Source: Deltaproteobacteria bacterium
Lineage (GTDB): Bacteria > Myxococcota_C > UBA6777
Reading direction: 5' to 3'
Assembly: GCA_006226375.1 (NCBI GenBank)
Contig: SBHC01000040.1
Span: 248,001-312,000, forward strand
Length of the DNA stretch: 64,000 bases
Positions 25,342-34,700 of the stretch are shown here, piece by piece (the first letter of the stretch is position 1; each line of letters opens with the position of its first letter). The position numbers were made by a program, and so were the translations under genes. The notes beneath the pieces were generated by a model that saw only the letters and a program-made list of their open reading frames with translations, was not told where the DNA came from and did not search any database.

Positions 25342-26598
25342 ATGTCTGGAGCAATCGATCGGATCAATGGCCCTCATGACGGCGTTGTTGAACTCGTTAT
25401 TGTGCTTCAACAAGATTGGGAGTCTGATCCCTTTTTGGTCAAAACCCTTCGGGACAAAGTGGCGCAGTACCAGGAGTATCTGGTGAGCCAACAATTCCGC
25501 TCGTCGTTTGCAAACTGTCGAGGGGTGATTGTCCTGGAGACGAAGTTCTTCCCACCCGAAGAAGTTCAGCGCATTCTCGCCAAAGAAGGTGTTGAGATTC
25601 GGATTGCCTCCGATATTTCAGCTTCTGCACCACCATCCCAACCCGTTCCTGTTCAACCTGCAGCACCTCAACCTGTGGCACCTCAACCCATGCCTGTGCA
25701 GCAAGTTGCCCCGCAGCAAGTTGCTCCTGCCCAGCAGCCCATGCCGACAACAGCCTCGTACGGGCAGCCGATGACTGCTCAACCCGCCAGTCCTCAAGTT
25801 GCGGCTCCTGCGGCTTCGAACCCTATGACGCAGCCCTACGCCCAACAATCCATGGGCAACCAGCCTGAGTCGTGGGAAATGGACGATGATGATGACTTCA
25901 TCCCCTCTGGAGCGGGTGGTGGTAGCTCGACCATGGGTTATGTTTGGTTGGGACTTCTGGCCATCTCTGCGTTGGTGGCGCTCTACGGCTTGGTGAAGTT
26001 TATGTCTCCTCCTCCAGAGCCTTCGCCACGTGCGGTGACTCCCAGCACGGTTTCTTCCAAAACCTTGCCCAAAGAGTCGTTGGCCACGATTTCTGCTCGT
26101 CCTGACCGTCGTGCTTTTGCCATTGTTCCGATTCAAGATCGTGCTGGCAAAGAGCAGGTGAAATACCACATCCTGTTTGGCGTCAAAGAGTCGCCAAAGT
26201 TGTTGGTGTTTGCCACGTTTGGTCAAAGCCAAATCCCGGTTCGGGTGGAGTACAAGGCTGATCCTAACGATCCGGAAACCAAGGAACCCAAGATTGTGTG
26301 GGGGAAGGACCTTCACAATATCCCAACTCGCACATACACCGGGCGGTTGGAGCATTTGCAGCGGTTCAAAGGAGGACCCCTGGAGTTGGTTCTTCCCGGT
26401 GGAAACCGTGACGTGAACAAGTTGTTCCGCTCCTTGAATCAGAGCTTCCCGATGGATAGTATGATCCTTGTGGTGGGTGAGAAACCTGCTCCTCCAACCA
26501 ACTACGGTGGAGTGTTGGTTCTCGTGGGCCTGCTTGCTGTGGGCGTTTTTGGCAGCCTTTACTCTGTGCAAAAGCGCAGCGCACAACGTTCGTTCTAA
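25342..26598 (+). CDS. Bitopic/two-TM protein with DUF6572-like N-terminus
   Basis: A 418-residue membrane protein. Residues 1 to about 90 (IDRINGPHDGVVELVIVLQQDW...LRDKVAQYQEYLVSQQF) resemble the DUF6572 pattern, in which an acidic/aromatic strand region is followed by a helix 'LxxKIxxYLxFI'; this is a by-eye resemblance. A Pro/Gln/Val/Ala-rich linker (about 95-180), a DDDDD patch, a membrane helix (YVWLGLLAISALVALYGLVKFM), a roughly 150-residue beta-rich domain and a second membrane helix near the C-terminus follow. GGGAG is seven bases before ATG 25342. It lies between the gene at 23078 and the AAA+ gene at 26642, which begins 43 bases after it. Confidence 0.7.
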   Translation: MSGAIDRINGPHDGVVELVIVLQQDWESDPFLVKTLRDKVAQYQEYLVSQQFRSSFANCRGVIVLETKFFPPEEVQRILAKEGVEIRIASDISASAPPSQPVPVQPAAPQPVAPQPMPVQQVAPQQVAPAQQPMPTTASYGQPMTAQPASPQVAAPAASNPMTQPYAQQSMGNQPESWEMDDDDDFIPSGAGGGSSTMGYVWLGLLAISALVALYGLVKFMSPPPEPSPRAVTPSTVSSKTLPKESLATISARPDRRAFAIVPIQDRAGKEQVKYHILFGVKESPKLLVFATFGQSQIPVRVEYKADPNDPETKEPKIVWGKDLHNIPTRTYTGRLEHLQRFKGGPLELVLPGGNRDVNKLFRSLNQSFPMDSMILVVGEKPAPPTNYGGVLVLVGLLAVGVFGSLYSVQKRSAQRSF

Positions 26599-26641
26599 AC
26601 GCTCTTGTTTTGCTTGGATAGACAGAATCGGAGACACCGCT

Positions 26642-27589
26642 TTGGCAAAACAAAACCAGACGTTTGTTCTGAAACCCCGTCCCTCTGACGTCGAGACGGA
26701 GGAAAGCGAACCAACAACGTCCTCGACCAACAAAACCGTCGGTTGCCATCTGTGTGAGTGGAAGGGATACCAGACCTACCCCAAGGGCTCTGCCGCTGAC
26801 GCCAAGAAGTGCTCTTGCCAGGATGAGATCTGCCCTATGTGTGAGGGTGTTGGCGGGTTTGAGGTGATCCTCGATAGCGGGAACAGGGCCTGGAAAACAT
26901 GCCAGTGTCAGACCTTGGAGCGGAGGATGGAGTTGTACCGTTCTGCCGGGATACCCGCACGTTTTTCAACCAAAACTCTCGATGCTTTTGCGCCCAACGA
27001 CAAGTCGCAAATGATGGTTCGGACCCATCTGTACAAGATGTTTCAAGCGGACGAGTCTGGTCGTCCCAAGTTTCAACCAGGGCAACGTGGCCTCTTGCTG
27101 ATGGGCTCACCCGGAACGGGGAAAACTCACCTCATGGTGGGCTTGCTCCGGTACTTAACGTTGGAGTTGGGGATTCCCTGTCGGTTCCAAGATTTTGGCC
27201 TGCTTCTCTCCCGTCTGCGCTCCAACTATTCTTCCGAAGGTTCTGAGATGAGCATCCTTCAGCCTCTGATTGACGTCGAGGTGCTCTTGATCGATGATCT
27301 GGGGAAAGGCCGGAACAGCAAGTGGGAGCTTGGGATTATCGATATCTTGGTGTCGTGCCGGTACAACGCGGACCGGACTACTTTGATCACGACCAACTAC
27401 ACCGAGCAGCCTGAGAACACACTACGCGAGAGGTTTCGGGGGCGAGGTTCTACTGAGGGAGAAGAGGTGATGCAACGCGACACCTTGCGAGAGCGTGTCG
27501 GCGATCGTATCTACTCCCGCCTCCAAGAGATGTGTCGATTCTTCCTGGTTCGGGGCATCGATTACCGCCAAAAGCTCTCCCAGAAGTAA
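26642..27589 (+). CDS. DnaC/IstB-like AAA+ ATPase with N-terminal zinc-finger motifs
   Basis: A 315-residue P-loop ATPase. The C-terminal half has Walker A GSPGTGKTHL, Walker B VLLIDDLGKG and sensor ITTNYT, the DnaC/DnaI/IstB pattern. The N-terminal half carries two CxxC-type clusters (CHLCEWKGYQTYP, KKCSCQDEICPMCEGVGGF, TCQCQTLERR), resembling DnaJ-type CxxCxGxG knuckles and the zinc domain of DnaI loaders. Relatives load the replicative helicase or assist transposases. No transposase is adjacent, so helicase loading or a repair role is the reasonable guess. I chose TTG 26642: CGGAGA lies seven bases upstream, and the residues before it in the open frame overlap the preceding gene. Confidence 0.85.
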   Translation: MAKQNQTFVLKPRPSDVETEESEPTTSSTNKTVGCHLCEWKGYQTYPKGSAADAKKCSCQDEICPMCEGVGGFEVILDSGNRAWKTCQCQTLERRMELYRSAGIPARFSTKTLDAFAPNDKSQMMVRTHLYKMFQADESGRPKFQPGQRGLLLMGSPGTGKTHLMVGLLRYLTLELGIPCRFQDFGLLLSRLRSNYSSEGSEMSILQPLIDVEVLLIDDLGKGRNSKWELGIIDILVSCRYNADRTTLITTNYTEQPENTLRERFRGRGSTEGEEVMQRDTLRERVGDRIYSRLQEMCRFFLVRGIDYRQKLSQK

Positions 27590-27624
27590 ACACCACAACC
27601 TCATTCGTTAAGTCGCAACGCTCT

Positions 27625-29256
27625 TCATTCTGCAGGAGGGTTGTCAAACTCCGAGTGGACATGCTCCACACGTAGGATCTGACGCTGGTTCAGCACCACT
27701 CGCACGCGCTTGCGGTGTTGCTCGCCGTTGGAGCGGTTGGTTGATACAAGCACCAGGTTGATGTGATACACCCGAGGAATGGTCGCTTCTTGGAAGCCGC
27801 GGCCTTTTTCATCGTAGAAGTGGATGGTGTCGGTTGGCTCATCGAGTCGCCGGATGATATCATCAAGGGCAAAGCGAACCACCTCTCGCAGACCAAAGCC
27901 TTCGGGGAGAGGTTCGTGTTTGGTGGAGGTCAGCGTCAGCAGCCGGGTGTAGTGGATGGCACGCTCCAACTCAATGCTTGTGCCTTGAACGGTTCGCTGG
28001 ATGTAGCGCAAGCGTCGGATATCATCGGAAAGCTTGCTTTCGTTTTTCCACTTCATTTGCTCCTGAACACGCCCCTCGAACGCACCCAAACCAACGGAAG
28101 CCAGCGTCTCTCCGCCCATATTGTAGTCGTGATCCCACGGGTTGAACTTCTTCACCAAACGCTTTTTGAGCCAATCTTTGATCCGGTCCTTTAGGATGTA
28201 AGCACCTGTTGCTGCACCGATCAGAGCGAGGCGTTCTTTGGAGAAGAGAGGGCCTGACATCACTGGGACTTGGGCCAGGGCGGCCCACACGGCGGCGATA
28301 CCTGCTGCAACCATCGCGGCGCTGTTGGTGATAAAGGGGTCGCGCTTGGTCTCCCGCATGTTCACGTACAGTGAACGTTGGACCTCTTTCTTTAGCAAAT
28401 TAATGCGATAGGCGTAGTACTCATAGCTTCGGCTGTCTGGCATGACGAACCCTTGCGAGCGACGCCAGTTGTTGAGAGAGTCAAGTGTGTTGGCCAGCGT
28501 AAGGCGGATCTTGGTGATGGTTCCTGCGCCATCGCGGATGTTTGGATTTTGATCCAAGTGGATGGCTATCTCTGAGAGATTTTCGTCCAGGACAGCGGAG
28601 CCATATTCTTCGGCAAACGCCAGAGATGCGATAAGTTTGGAGGGCACAATGCCCTGGTAGGTTTCGGCGATGGACCGAAGGGTTCGGAGGTTCCGTAAGG
28701 CTTTGAGTCCTTGTCTACAGAAGTCCTGGCACGCAAACAGCAGCGGCAAGGCTACTTCAGGATCGTCCTCGTATTGCACTCGCTTGCGCAGGAGCCGAGC
28801 TTGCTGTTGGATGACATCGGTTAACTCCGCGCCGTACATTTGCGCCAAAGCCGTCATTGCTTCTTTGCGGAGGCGAGGGGCGGTTAGCATATTGCCCAAA
28901 CGCTCTACCAACAAACCTGCTGGATTGAGCGGGTGGTTCATGTTGCAAAGGGCGCTGAGGGTCAGTGAAGGTGCGTGCAGCCTGGAGTAGACACGTGAGT
29001 TGCGATAAAACGCGTCTTGCTTCCAAGACTCAGGGGAGATCCCGAAGCTCATCGGCACAAAAAAGTAGAGGTCCAGCGAAAACTGGCTCGTCTCCTCCCG
29101 GTTCTTGGGGAGCGGATAGAATTGACGAATTTCTAAAGTGCGGAGGTCTCTCGCCACCACAGTAGGGGCTTCCCAGCGGCTTGTGCTTGGCCAAGTGGCT
29201 CCGCTTCCCAACAGGCTTATGGGATTGTTTAAGCTTTGGGTAAGGTCAGTTGACAT
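27625..29256 (-). CDS. Conserved protein of unknown function, 543 residues
   Basis: I recognise no family. The N-terminal third is beta-rich (EIRQFYPLPK, LDLYFFVPMSFGI), followed by a long helical region (about 95-330). There are two weakly hydrophobic helices (AAMVAAGIAAVWAALAQVPVM, LALIGAATGAYILKDRI) that may be a membrane hairpin. A C-terminal beta-rich part is rich in Arg and Glu (TIPRVYHINLVLVSTNR, HRKRVRVVLNQRQI). Its start overlaps the last 28 bases of the sensor-kinase-like gene at 29229-30713, so the two are translationally coupled, and it probably acts with that protein. It converges on the AAA+ gene. Confidence 0.65.
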   Translation of the reverse strand: MSTDLTQSLNNPISLLGSGATWPSTSRWEAPTVVARDLRTLEIRQFYPLPKNREETSQFSLDLYFFVPMSFGISPESWKQDAFYRNSRVYSRLHAPSLTLSALCNMNHPLNPAGLLVERLGNMLTAPRLRKEAMTALAQMYGAELTDVIQQQARLLRKRVQYEDDPEVALPLLFACQDFCRQGLKALRNLRTLRSIAETYQGIVPSKLIASLAFAEEYGSAVLDENLSEIAIHLDQNPNIRDGAGTITKIRLTLANTLDSLNNWRRSQGFVMPDSRSYEYYAYRINLLKKEVQRSLYVNMRETKRDPFITNSAAMVAAGIAAVWAALAQVPVMSGPLFSKERLALIGAATGAYILKDRIKDWLKKRLVKKFNPWDHDYNMGGETLASVGLGAFEGRVQEQMKWKNESKLSDDIRRLRYIQRTVQGTSIELERAIHYTRLLTLTSTKHEPLPEGFGLREVVRFALDDIIRRLDEPTDTIHFYDEKGRGFQEATIPRVYHINLVLVSTNRSNGEQHRKRVRVVLNQRQILRVEHVHSEFDNPPAE

Positions 29257-30713
29257 TCTCCTGCCTCCCTTTTGATGGAGCCTCCCAGGGGTTCAACACA
29301 TTGGCCAATCAGTGCCACTACAAAGCTAGGCACTCGGCTGTTGAGAAGGAAGACAATCTTACCTTCTTCCTCTTCGTATTCCAACGAAAGATTCTCCTGG
29401 TTGGTTGGAGACAAGATAGCTCCTTCCAGCAGTAATGTGAACGATACAGGTAGGCGCCCTTTGGCATCGGCCAGCCGGACGTTGGGCCACTCGTTCGGGA
29501 CACGCAAGCTCATCTCTGCAAGTTGGTAGCTGGTCTTGCTCCGCTCGACTGCATCATCCACAAGCGACTTCACATCAACCACGGTGACTTCCTCTGGACG
29601 TGGCAATCTCTTCTTCCCTGCGACTCCAGTCACATCACCCATCAACGCGGCAAAGGGCTTCGATGTGGGGTGCTTCAAGGCACACAACAACCCTCGAACT
29701 TTTTTCTCTGTGTTGGGGAGGTACAGTTTGACTTTCTGCGGCTCTCCGGTGTCATCCGACTCTGTGAGCTTTTGGGCGTAATCTGCGGTGCTGCTCCACA
29801 AGGAGAGAGTGTGCTCGGCAGATTCTGGATCGTCTTCAAACAAGGCCCGTGCGGAGGCATTGAGCCCAATGACCTGACCATCAGCGCCAAACAAAACGAG
29901 GGGTGTTGGGACGCTTTTGATTAGCTGCAACAGCAATACCTTGGCGGTGTCCGCTCGGGCAAGGCGCTTTCTTAACTTGATCGCTAGCTGCTCCAAGGCG
30001 CGACCCACATCACCGACTTCGTCCTTCGCCATATTTCCCAGTTCTACGTTGTATTCTCCCCGAGCCAGGGCTTGCGCGGCAGCCAGGATTCGCTGCAGCG
30101 GGCGCATAAACACAACGGCTGCCACCAAGGATAGCAACAAAGCCACCGTTAGGGCGGTCGCCTGACTGTTCCGAAACACCGCTAAGAACGATGAGATCAA
30201 AACATTGAGCGATTCCAAGGGGACTGCGAGGCGTAAGACGTCGCTGTTTTTGCCCTTTTCGGGGGTCATGTAGACTGCAACGTACAACATACTCTGATCG
30301 GCTGTTTTGGACAGACGCCTTGCTACACCCACGCCTTTGAGCATTGGGTCAAAGGCTTCTCGGGGAGCGGCCTCTCCACGGAGCAATCGTAGCTCATTTC
30401 GCGTGGAGTGGTTCCCCATCTGTTTCACTTTGCTAACTGCAGAGTCAAACAAGACGATGCCTCGTGAGTTGATATAGGTGAGTCGCTCATTGTAGGTCTT
30501 GGAGAGGATTCTTAATTCGGCCAACCGGTGGTTCAAAGGGTAGCGTGAAAGCAACGACGCCAAGCGATGGGCTTGTGCTGCTACATTCTTCGTTTTGAAC
30601 AAAAACCAGTTTTTGGGGAATTGAGTCTGAATGAAAATATAAGTGGGCAGTGTTCCGACGATCACTATAAGCAAATAGGACAGGAACACCCTAACTGGAA
30701 ACGGAACCCGCAA
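29229..30713 (-). CDS. Sensor protein with HAMP and PAS domains and a degenerate kinase core
   Basis: The 494 residues follow the PhoR-type plan. A membrane helix (about 8-28) is followed by a periplasmic sensor region (about 30-175) and a second helix (about 185-205). HAMP comes next (RPLQRILAAAQALARGEYNVEL), then a PAS-like domain (IKSVPTPLVLFGADGQVIGLNASARALFED). The expected HisKA dimerisation helix with its phospho-accepting His is missing. The final 120 residues look like a decayed HATPase: the helix normally holding the N-box Asn reads LPVSFTLLLEGAILS, no DxGxG is present, and only the end (CVEPLGGSIKREAG) keeps the family's 'GG.I' feature. It is therefore probably a pseudokinase that passes signals by contact. 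It overlaps the downstream gene by 28 bases; no response regulator is adjacent. Confidence 0.75.
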   Translation of the reverse strand: MRVPFPVRVFLSYLLIVIVGTLPTYIFIQTQFPKNWFLFKTKNVAAQAHRLASLLSRYPLNHRLAELRILSKTYNERLTYINSRGIVLFDSAVSKVKQMGNHSTRNELRLLRGEAAPREAFDPMLKGVGVARRLSKTADQSMLYVAVYMTPEKGKNSDVLRLAVPLESLNVLISSFLAVFRNSQATALTVALLLSLVAAVVFMRPLQRILAAAQALARGEYNVELGNMAKDEVGDVGRALEQLAIKLRKRLARADTAKVLLLQLIKSVPTPLVLFGADGQVIGLNASARALFEDDPESAEHTLSLWSSTADYAQKLTESDDTGEPQKVKLYLPNTEKKVRGLLCALKHPTSKPFAALMGDVTGVAGKKRLPRPEEVTVVDVKSLVDDAVERSKTSYQLAEMSLRVPNEWPNVRLADAKGRLPVSFTLLLEGAILSPTNQENLSLEYEEEEGKIVFLLNSRVPSFVVALIGQCVEPLGGSIKREAGECQLTLPKA

Positions 30714-30793
30714 TGCAGCTCTCCTCTGCGATTAAGGCAAAGAGGGTAGCCTACCACAAAGCTGAGAAGGAGCCAACGTCCAAACTCAGGACC

Positions 30794-31768
30794 TTATTGC
30801 ATCACAACTTCGGGGTTGTTGTTTCCAAAGGCCTGTTGATGAAACCAAAGTGCATAGCTTTCGTTTTCTTGGATCGTCCAGAAATGTTCTTCAAAGTACA
30901 CAAGGTTTTGGCGCAAGAACGTATTCATCGCTGGGGTGGGCGGCTCCATCACCTTGGGTTCCAGCGATTGACTGTAGATCTGGGCTTCCCGCTCTGGCGT
31001 AAGGAGCCCCGAGTTATGAAGCAACGTGACCAGTTGGTCGTTGCGGTACTCGATTAATTCTTCACGGATGGTGTCTGCGTGCTCTTGAATGTAGGTAGCG
31101 CATGACTTGTAGAATTCTTCAGGGTTACGGCCTTGCCAAAGACGTTCGCTGTGCTCCTCTCGGATGGTCTCACCGTCCCAAAGCTCATCCAACGTGACGC
31201 TCTGCCAGAATCGTTGGAACTCCTCCATGTCAAAGCCTTGGGCTGTCAGGAGGTAAGGCCCTGCGACAGCGGTATGCAATTGGAGCAGCGAGGCGAGCGT
31301 GTTCCAAAAACCCATCATCGCCATGTTGTCGGTTGGATAGAGACAATTGTACCCAAGGCAAAGGGGAGGGCGCTGCTCATAGATGGAGCAGAAACCGTCA
31401 CCGTCGAGATAAAGGCATCCTGGCTTTTGGGTCATATCGTCGTAGCGTTTTTCGTACTGCGCTGCGATGGGAGGGGGCGTGTGTATTTGGAACGGTCCTC
31501 CCCGGTTTTGGAGGAGCCAAGACTGTAACTGCTTGGCACCAAGAGAGTCAGGCTTGTCTTGCAGGACTTCACCCACCAGGAAGTTGGGCAGCGCTGGAAA
31601 CTGCGTGCAACATTTCCGTTTCCCGTGGAACAACCCCAGCTCAACCATCCAACAGCTGGAGCAATTGATGGTGGGGACAGGAGGGAAGTCAAGAATGAGA
31701 AGTTTGTCGTGGAGGAACGGCTTCCAACTGGACGCCAGAACGGCTGCTCCCAATGTAAACGAACCCAT
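30794..31768 (-). CDS. YkgJ-family cysteine-cluster protein
   Basis: A 324-residue cytosolic protein with the zinc/iron-chelating Cys cluster of YkgJ-type proteins: INCSSCWM, KRKCCTQFP, KPGCLYLDGDGFCSIYEQRPPLCLGYNCL. The arrangement predicts bound metal, iron-sulfur or zinc. The C-terminal 150 residues are helical and without known motifs. AAGGAG eight bases before ATG 31768 fixes the start; the open frame runs further upstream only as an artefact of overlap with the preceding gene. It begins 23 bases after the nucleotidase-barrel gene ends, so the two may be co-transcribed. No enzymatic role can be assigned. Confidence 0.8.
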   Translation of the reverse strand: MGSFTLGAAVLASSWKPFLHDKLLILDFPPVPTINCSSCWMVELGLFHGKRKCCTQFPALPNFLVGEVLQDKPDSLGAKQLQSWLLQNRGGPFQIHTPPPIAAQYEKRYDDMTQKPGCLYLDGDGFCSIYEQRPPLCLGYNCLYPTDNMAMMGFWNTLASLLQLHTAVAGPYLLTAQGFDMEEFQRFWQSVTLDELWDGETIREEHSERLWQGRNPEEFYKSCATYIQEHADTIREELIEYRNDQLVTLLHNSGLLTPEREAQIYSQSLEPKVMEPPTPAMNTFLRQNLVYFEEHFWTIQENESYALWFHQQAFGNNNPEVVMQ

Positions 31769-31791
31769 AGAGTCAGCTCCTTCGCAAAGGT

Positions 31792-34700
31792 CTAGAAGAA
31801 CTGCCCTCGTGTTCCCCACTGAAAGTTGAGTCGGATGAAGGGATCCACCCGGAAGGCCAAGGGACCGTAAATAAATTCGTTGACTTCCTGGACCGGCTTG
31901 AAGATGCCTTGGAACAAGAAGAACTTGAAGCCAAACGACAAGCTCAAGCGACCGAGAATGTTGAAGGAGAAGGCGTTTTCCCATCGCAAGTCATGAATGT
32001 TGAGGGCCTGGTTTCGACCCACGAGGAAGGTCAGCTTGTATTCTGCCTTCGACGTCCATGATACGGGGGTTTTGCCAATCCTGAAGATCTCCCACGAGGA
32101 GATGTCGTATTCCACCGAGACCCCGATGTTCCAGTCGGTGTTGATGGACAGCTTGGTCGGGTCGTTGGTGTCGCAGGGGTTGGATGACGTTGGCGTACAG
32201 TTCTGCAGTCGAACGCGGACAAAAGGCGCAAGCTCTTTCTGCACCGTGAAACCCACTTTAAACGTGAGCTGTTGGGTAAACTGGAAGCTAAGACCCGCTT
32301 TCCCGTTGAGGTTCAGTCGGTGGAAGACTTCGTTGGTTCCGGCTGCGACAAGTGCGTCGAAGTTCAAGTCAGGGCGTGGGCCTGTCGTGAGTTCCGTGTC
32401 GATCGACACCTGGAAGAAGGGGTCTGTGTAGTACCACTTTCTCTCTGAAAACAGCGCCGAAAAGTAACGAAGTCGGTATTCCGTGGCCACCTTCAACTGG
32501 TCTGTTGATTCCTGGAAAATACTCGGGAAGATCGGGGCGGGGGGGTCGTTACCAAACTGCAAGCTGATGTCAGCGTTGTAGTTCACGTTGATGCTGTTCT
32601 TCCACAGATGAACCCGAGTGTCGAGTTGGAACTCCAGTCCAAAGGCCCCTTCAATCGCAATCTTTTGGTAAAATCCACCCGACAAGTTTTCGTGCTGACT
32701 GTAGAACTGGGCGATGTTCACAGGGTTAATAAAAATGGCAGTGGTTCCGCCTGAGAGAGTGGTTCTGAAAGTCCAAGCCACCCGGTCTCGCAGGTCGAGA
32801 AAGGTCCCAGGGTAGGGGATCTCGTTGAGGCCAAAAGGCTTGGGAGCTTTGGGCTTTTTCTTCACTGCTGGGGTCGTTTGCGCCACACGGCGAAGCTGCT
32901 GCCCAGAAGTCGATGGCTGCTCTTGCACCGGTGATGTCGAACTTCCCGATATCCCCGTGGCGTTGGATGGATGGACAAGCACCTTTCCGGAGCCTGATGG
33001 CGGTGTGGCTGGAGAGGTTGTGTTGGCTTTCGCTCCAGCGTGAGCAACCCATCGACCTGTTTTCGACTTCGACGCCAGAACTCTTGGCGTGTAGACTCGT
33101 GGAATCGGAATGGAGTTGGGGCCACGCTGGGTTGCAGAGGCCATCCTTGTTCGGGTTGTGTTGGGCGTCGTTTCTCGGCCCATCATCGAAGCATCGGGCT
33201 TGGGTGGCGGCGTTGGAGGAAGCTTACGGAACGCATTCGTCGAAAAATGCAGCTGCATCATATCGCGGGTGCGAGGTTGGCACAGCTTCTCCAGGTACCC
33301 ACCACGTTTCTTATCTTTCGTGATGTTGTCTTGGCTACAGGCCGTCTTACGCTTTTTGTAGGTGACGTTGTTGTAGAAGAAGTCGACGTATTCGTCTTTG
33401 GCCTTGAGGTTTGTACTGAGCCATCCTTGGCTGTTCTCTGCCACGTATTTGGTGGCAATCACATTGTAATACGACTCATCGTTGATGGTACGACCGTTGA
33501 CCGAGCCACTGGAGGCTCCTATGAACCGCAGCCGCTTGCCTTTGGCTTCATCCGAGTCAAACTTCAAGAATTCATTGAGCTGGCTGCCTTTGATCCGCAG
33601 CAGACGGAACGAGTTGTTGAAGGGTAGGGCACGGAACAAGTCATCTTTGGTGATGTATCCTTTGAGCGGGAAAAATCGGCCTTTTCGGATCGCACCATCG
33701 TTAATCACGGCGACCTCTGCGCCAGACATGTGACGCATGAGATTCAGCAGGTAGGTGGTGAATTGTTCCCGCGTCATCCCTTCTTCAGTGCGAATACGTC
33801 CGGCACCCAGCGGAGTTCCCCAACGTTTGCAGAAACTACGCTCCCACTTGATGAGTTCGCGGCGAAGGTCCGGTTCGTATTTGTCGCTCAAAGGAACACT
33901 GCGAGATTGGAAGCCAACAAGCTTCTTGGCTGCGCCCGATTTTTCAATGACGATATCCACGCGACCGAGCATGGAGCCGTACTTGGCAGCGCCCACAATG
34001 TAAGTTCCTTTGCCGTTCTTGTCGAAGGAACTCAGCGTCGTGGGGTTGCCGCCTTGGCGGAGTTCGTTCGTAATCACCAAGTCAATGCGTTGGCTTTCTT
34101 CGGTGAGGTTGGAGAGGAGGGCGCGGACGCGGCTGCCTCCCGAGGTGCTTCCTTCCAGGTGGGACAACATCACCACAAGGTCAACCTTTTCTTCGGTCCG
34201 AAGCTTGGTCGCAATCTCACCCGCCACCGTTCCTGGGTCGCTGAATGTAATCCCCCGGACATTTCGTTTGGAGACCTTCTTTTGTAGGTCTTTGGGCACA
34301 AGGTGGAACACGCCAATTTTAAGCCCACCCTTGTTGATGATGGTGTAGCGTTTTTTGTTGCCGATGTATTGCATCAGCGCGTGGGGCGGGGTTTTGACGC
34401 ATGTCTTGAGTTTGGTCCATTGGGAGCGATCTTTGGTTTGCTTGTTCATCTCGCGGGCTTCTTTGTTGAACTTCAAGCAGACCGCGTAGGCGTCTTCGAG
34501 GTTGCCCACCGCAAACTTCACATCTTTGAGGCTGGCCTGCTCCATGAACTCTCGGAGCTTTTCCCGCGACACGGAGAATTCGTGGTTTCCAATCCCCACC
34601 AGTTGGTAACCAAAGCGCTCAAAGGTTTCGGCCATGAACTCCACACCGGAGATCCCACGAAACTCAAGGAGGAATCGTGCGGTGAGGTCGGTTCCCAGGT

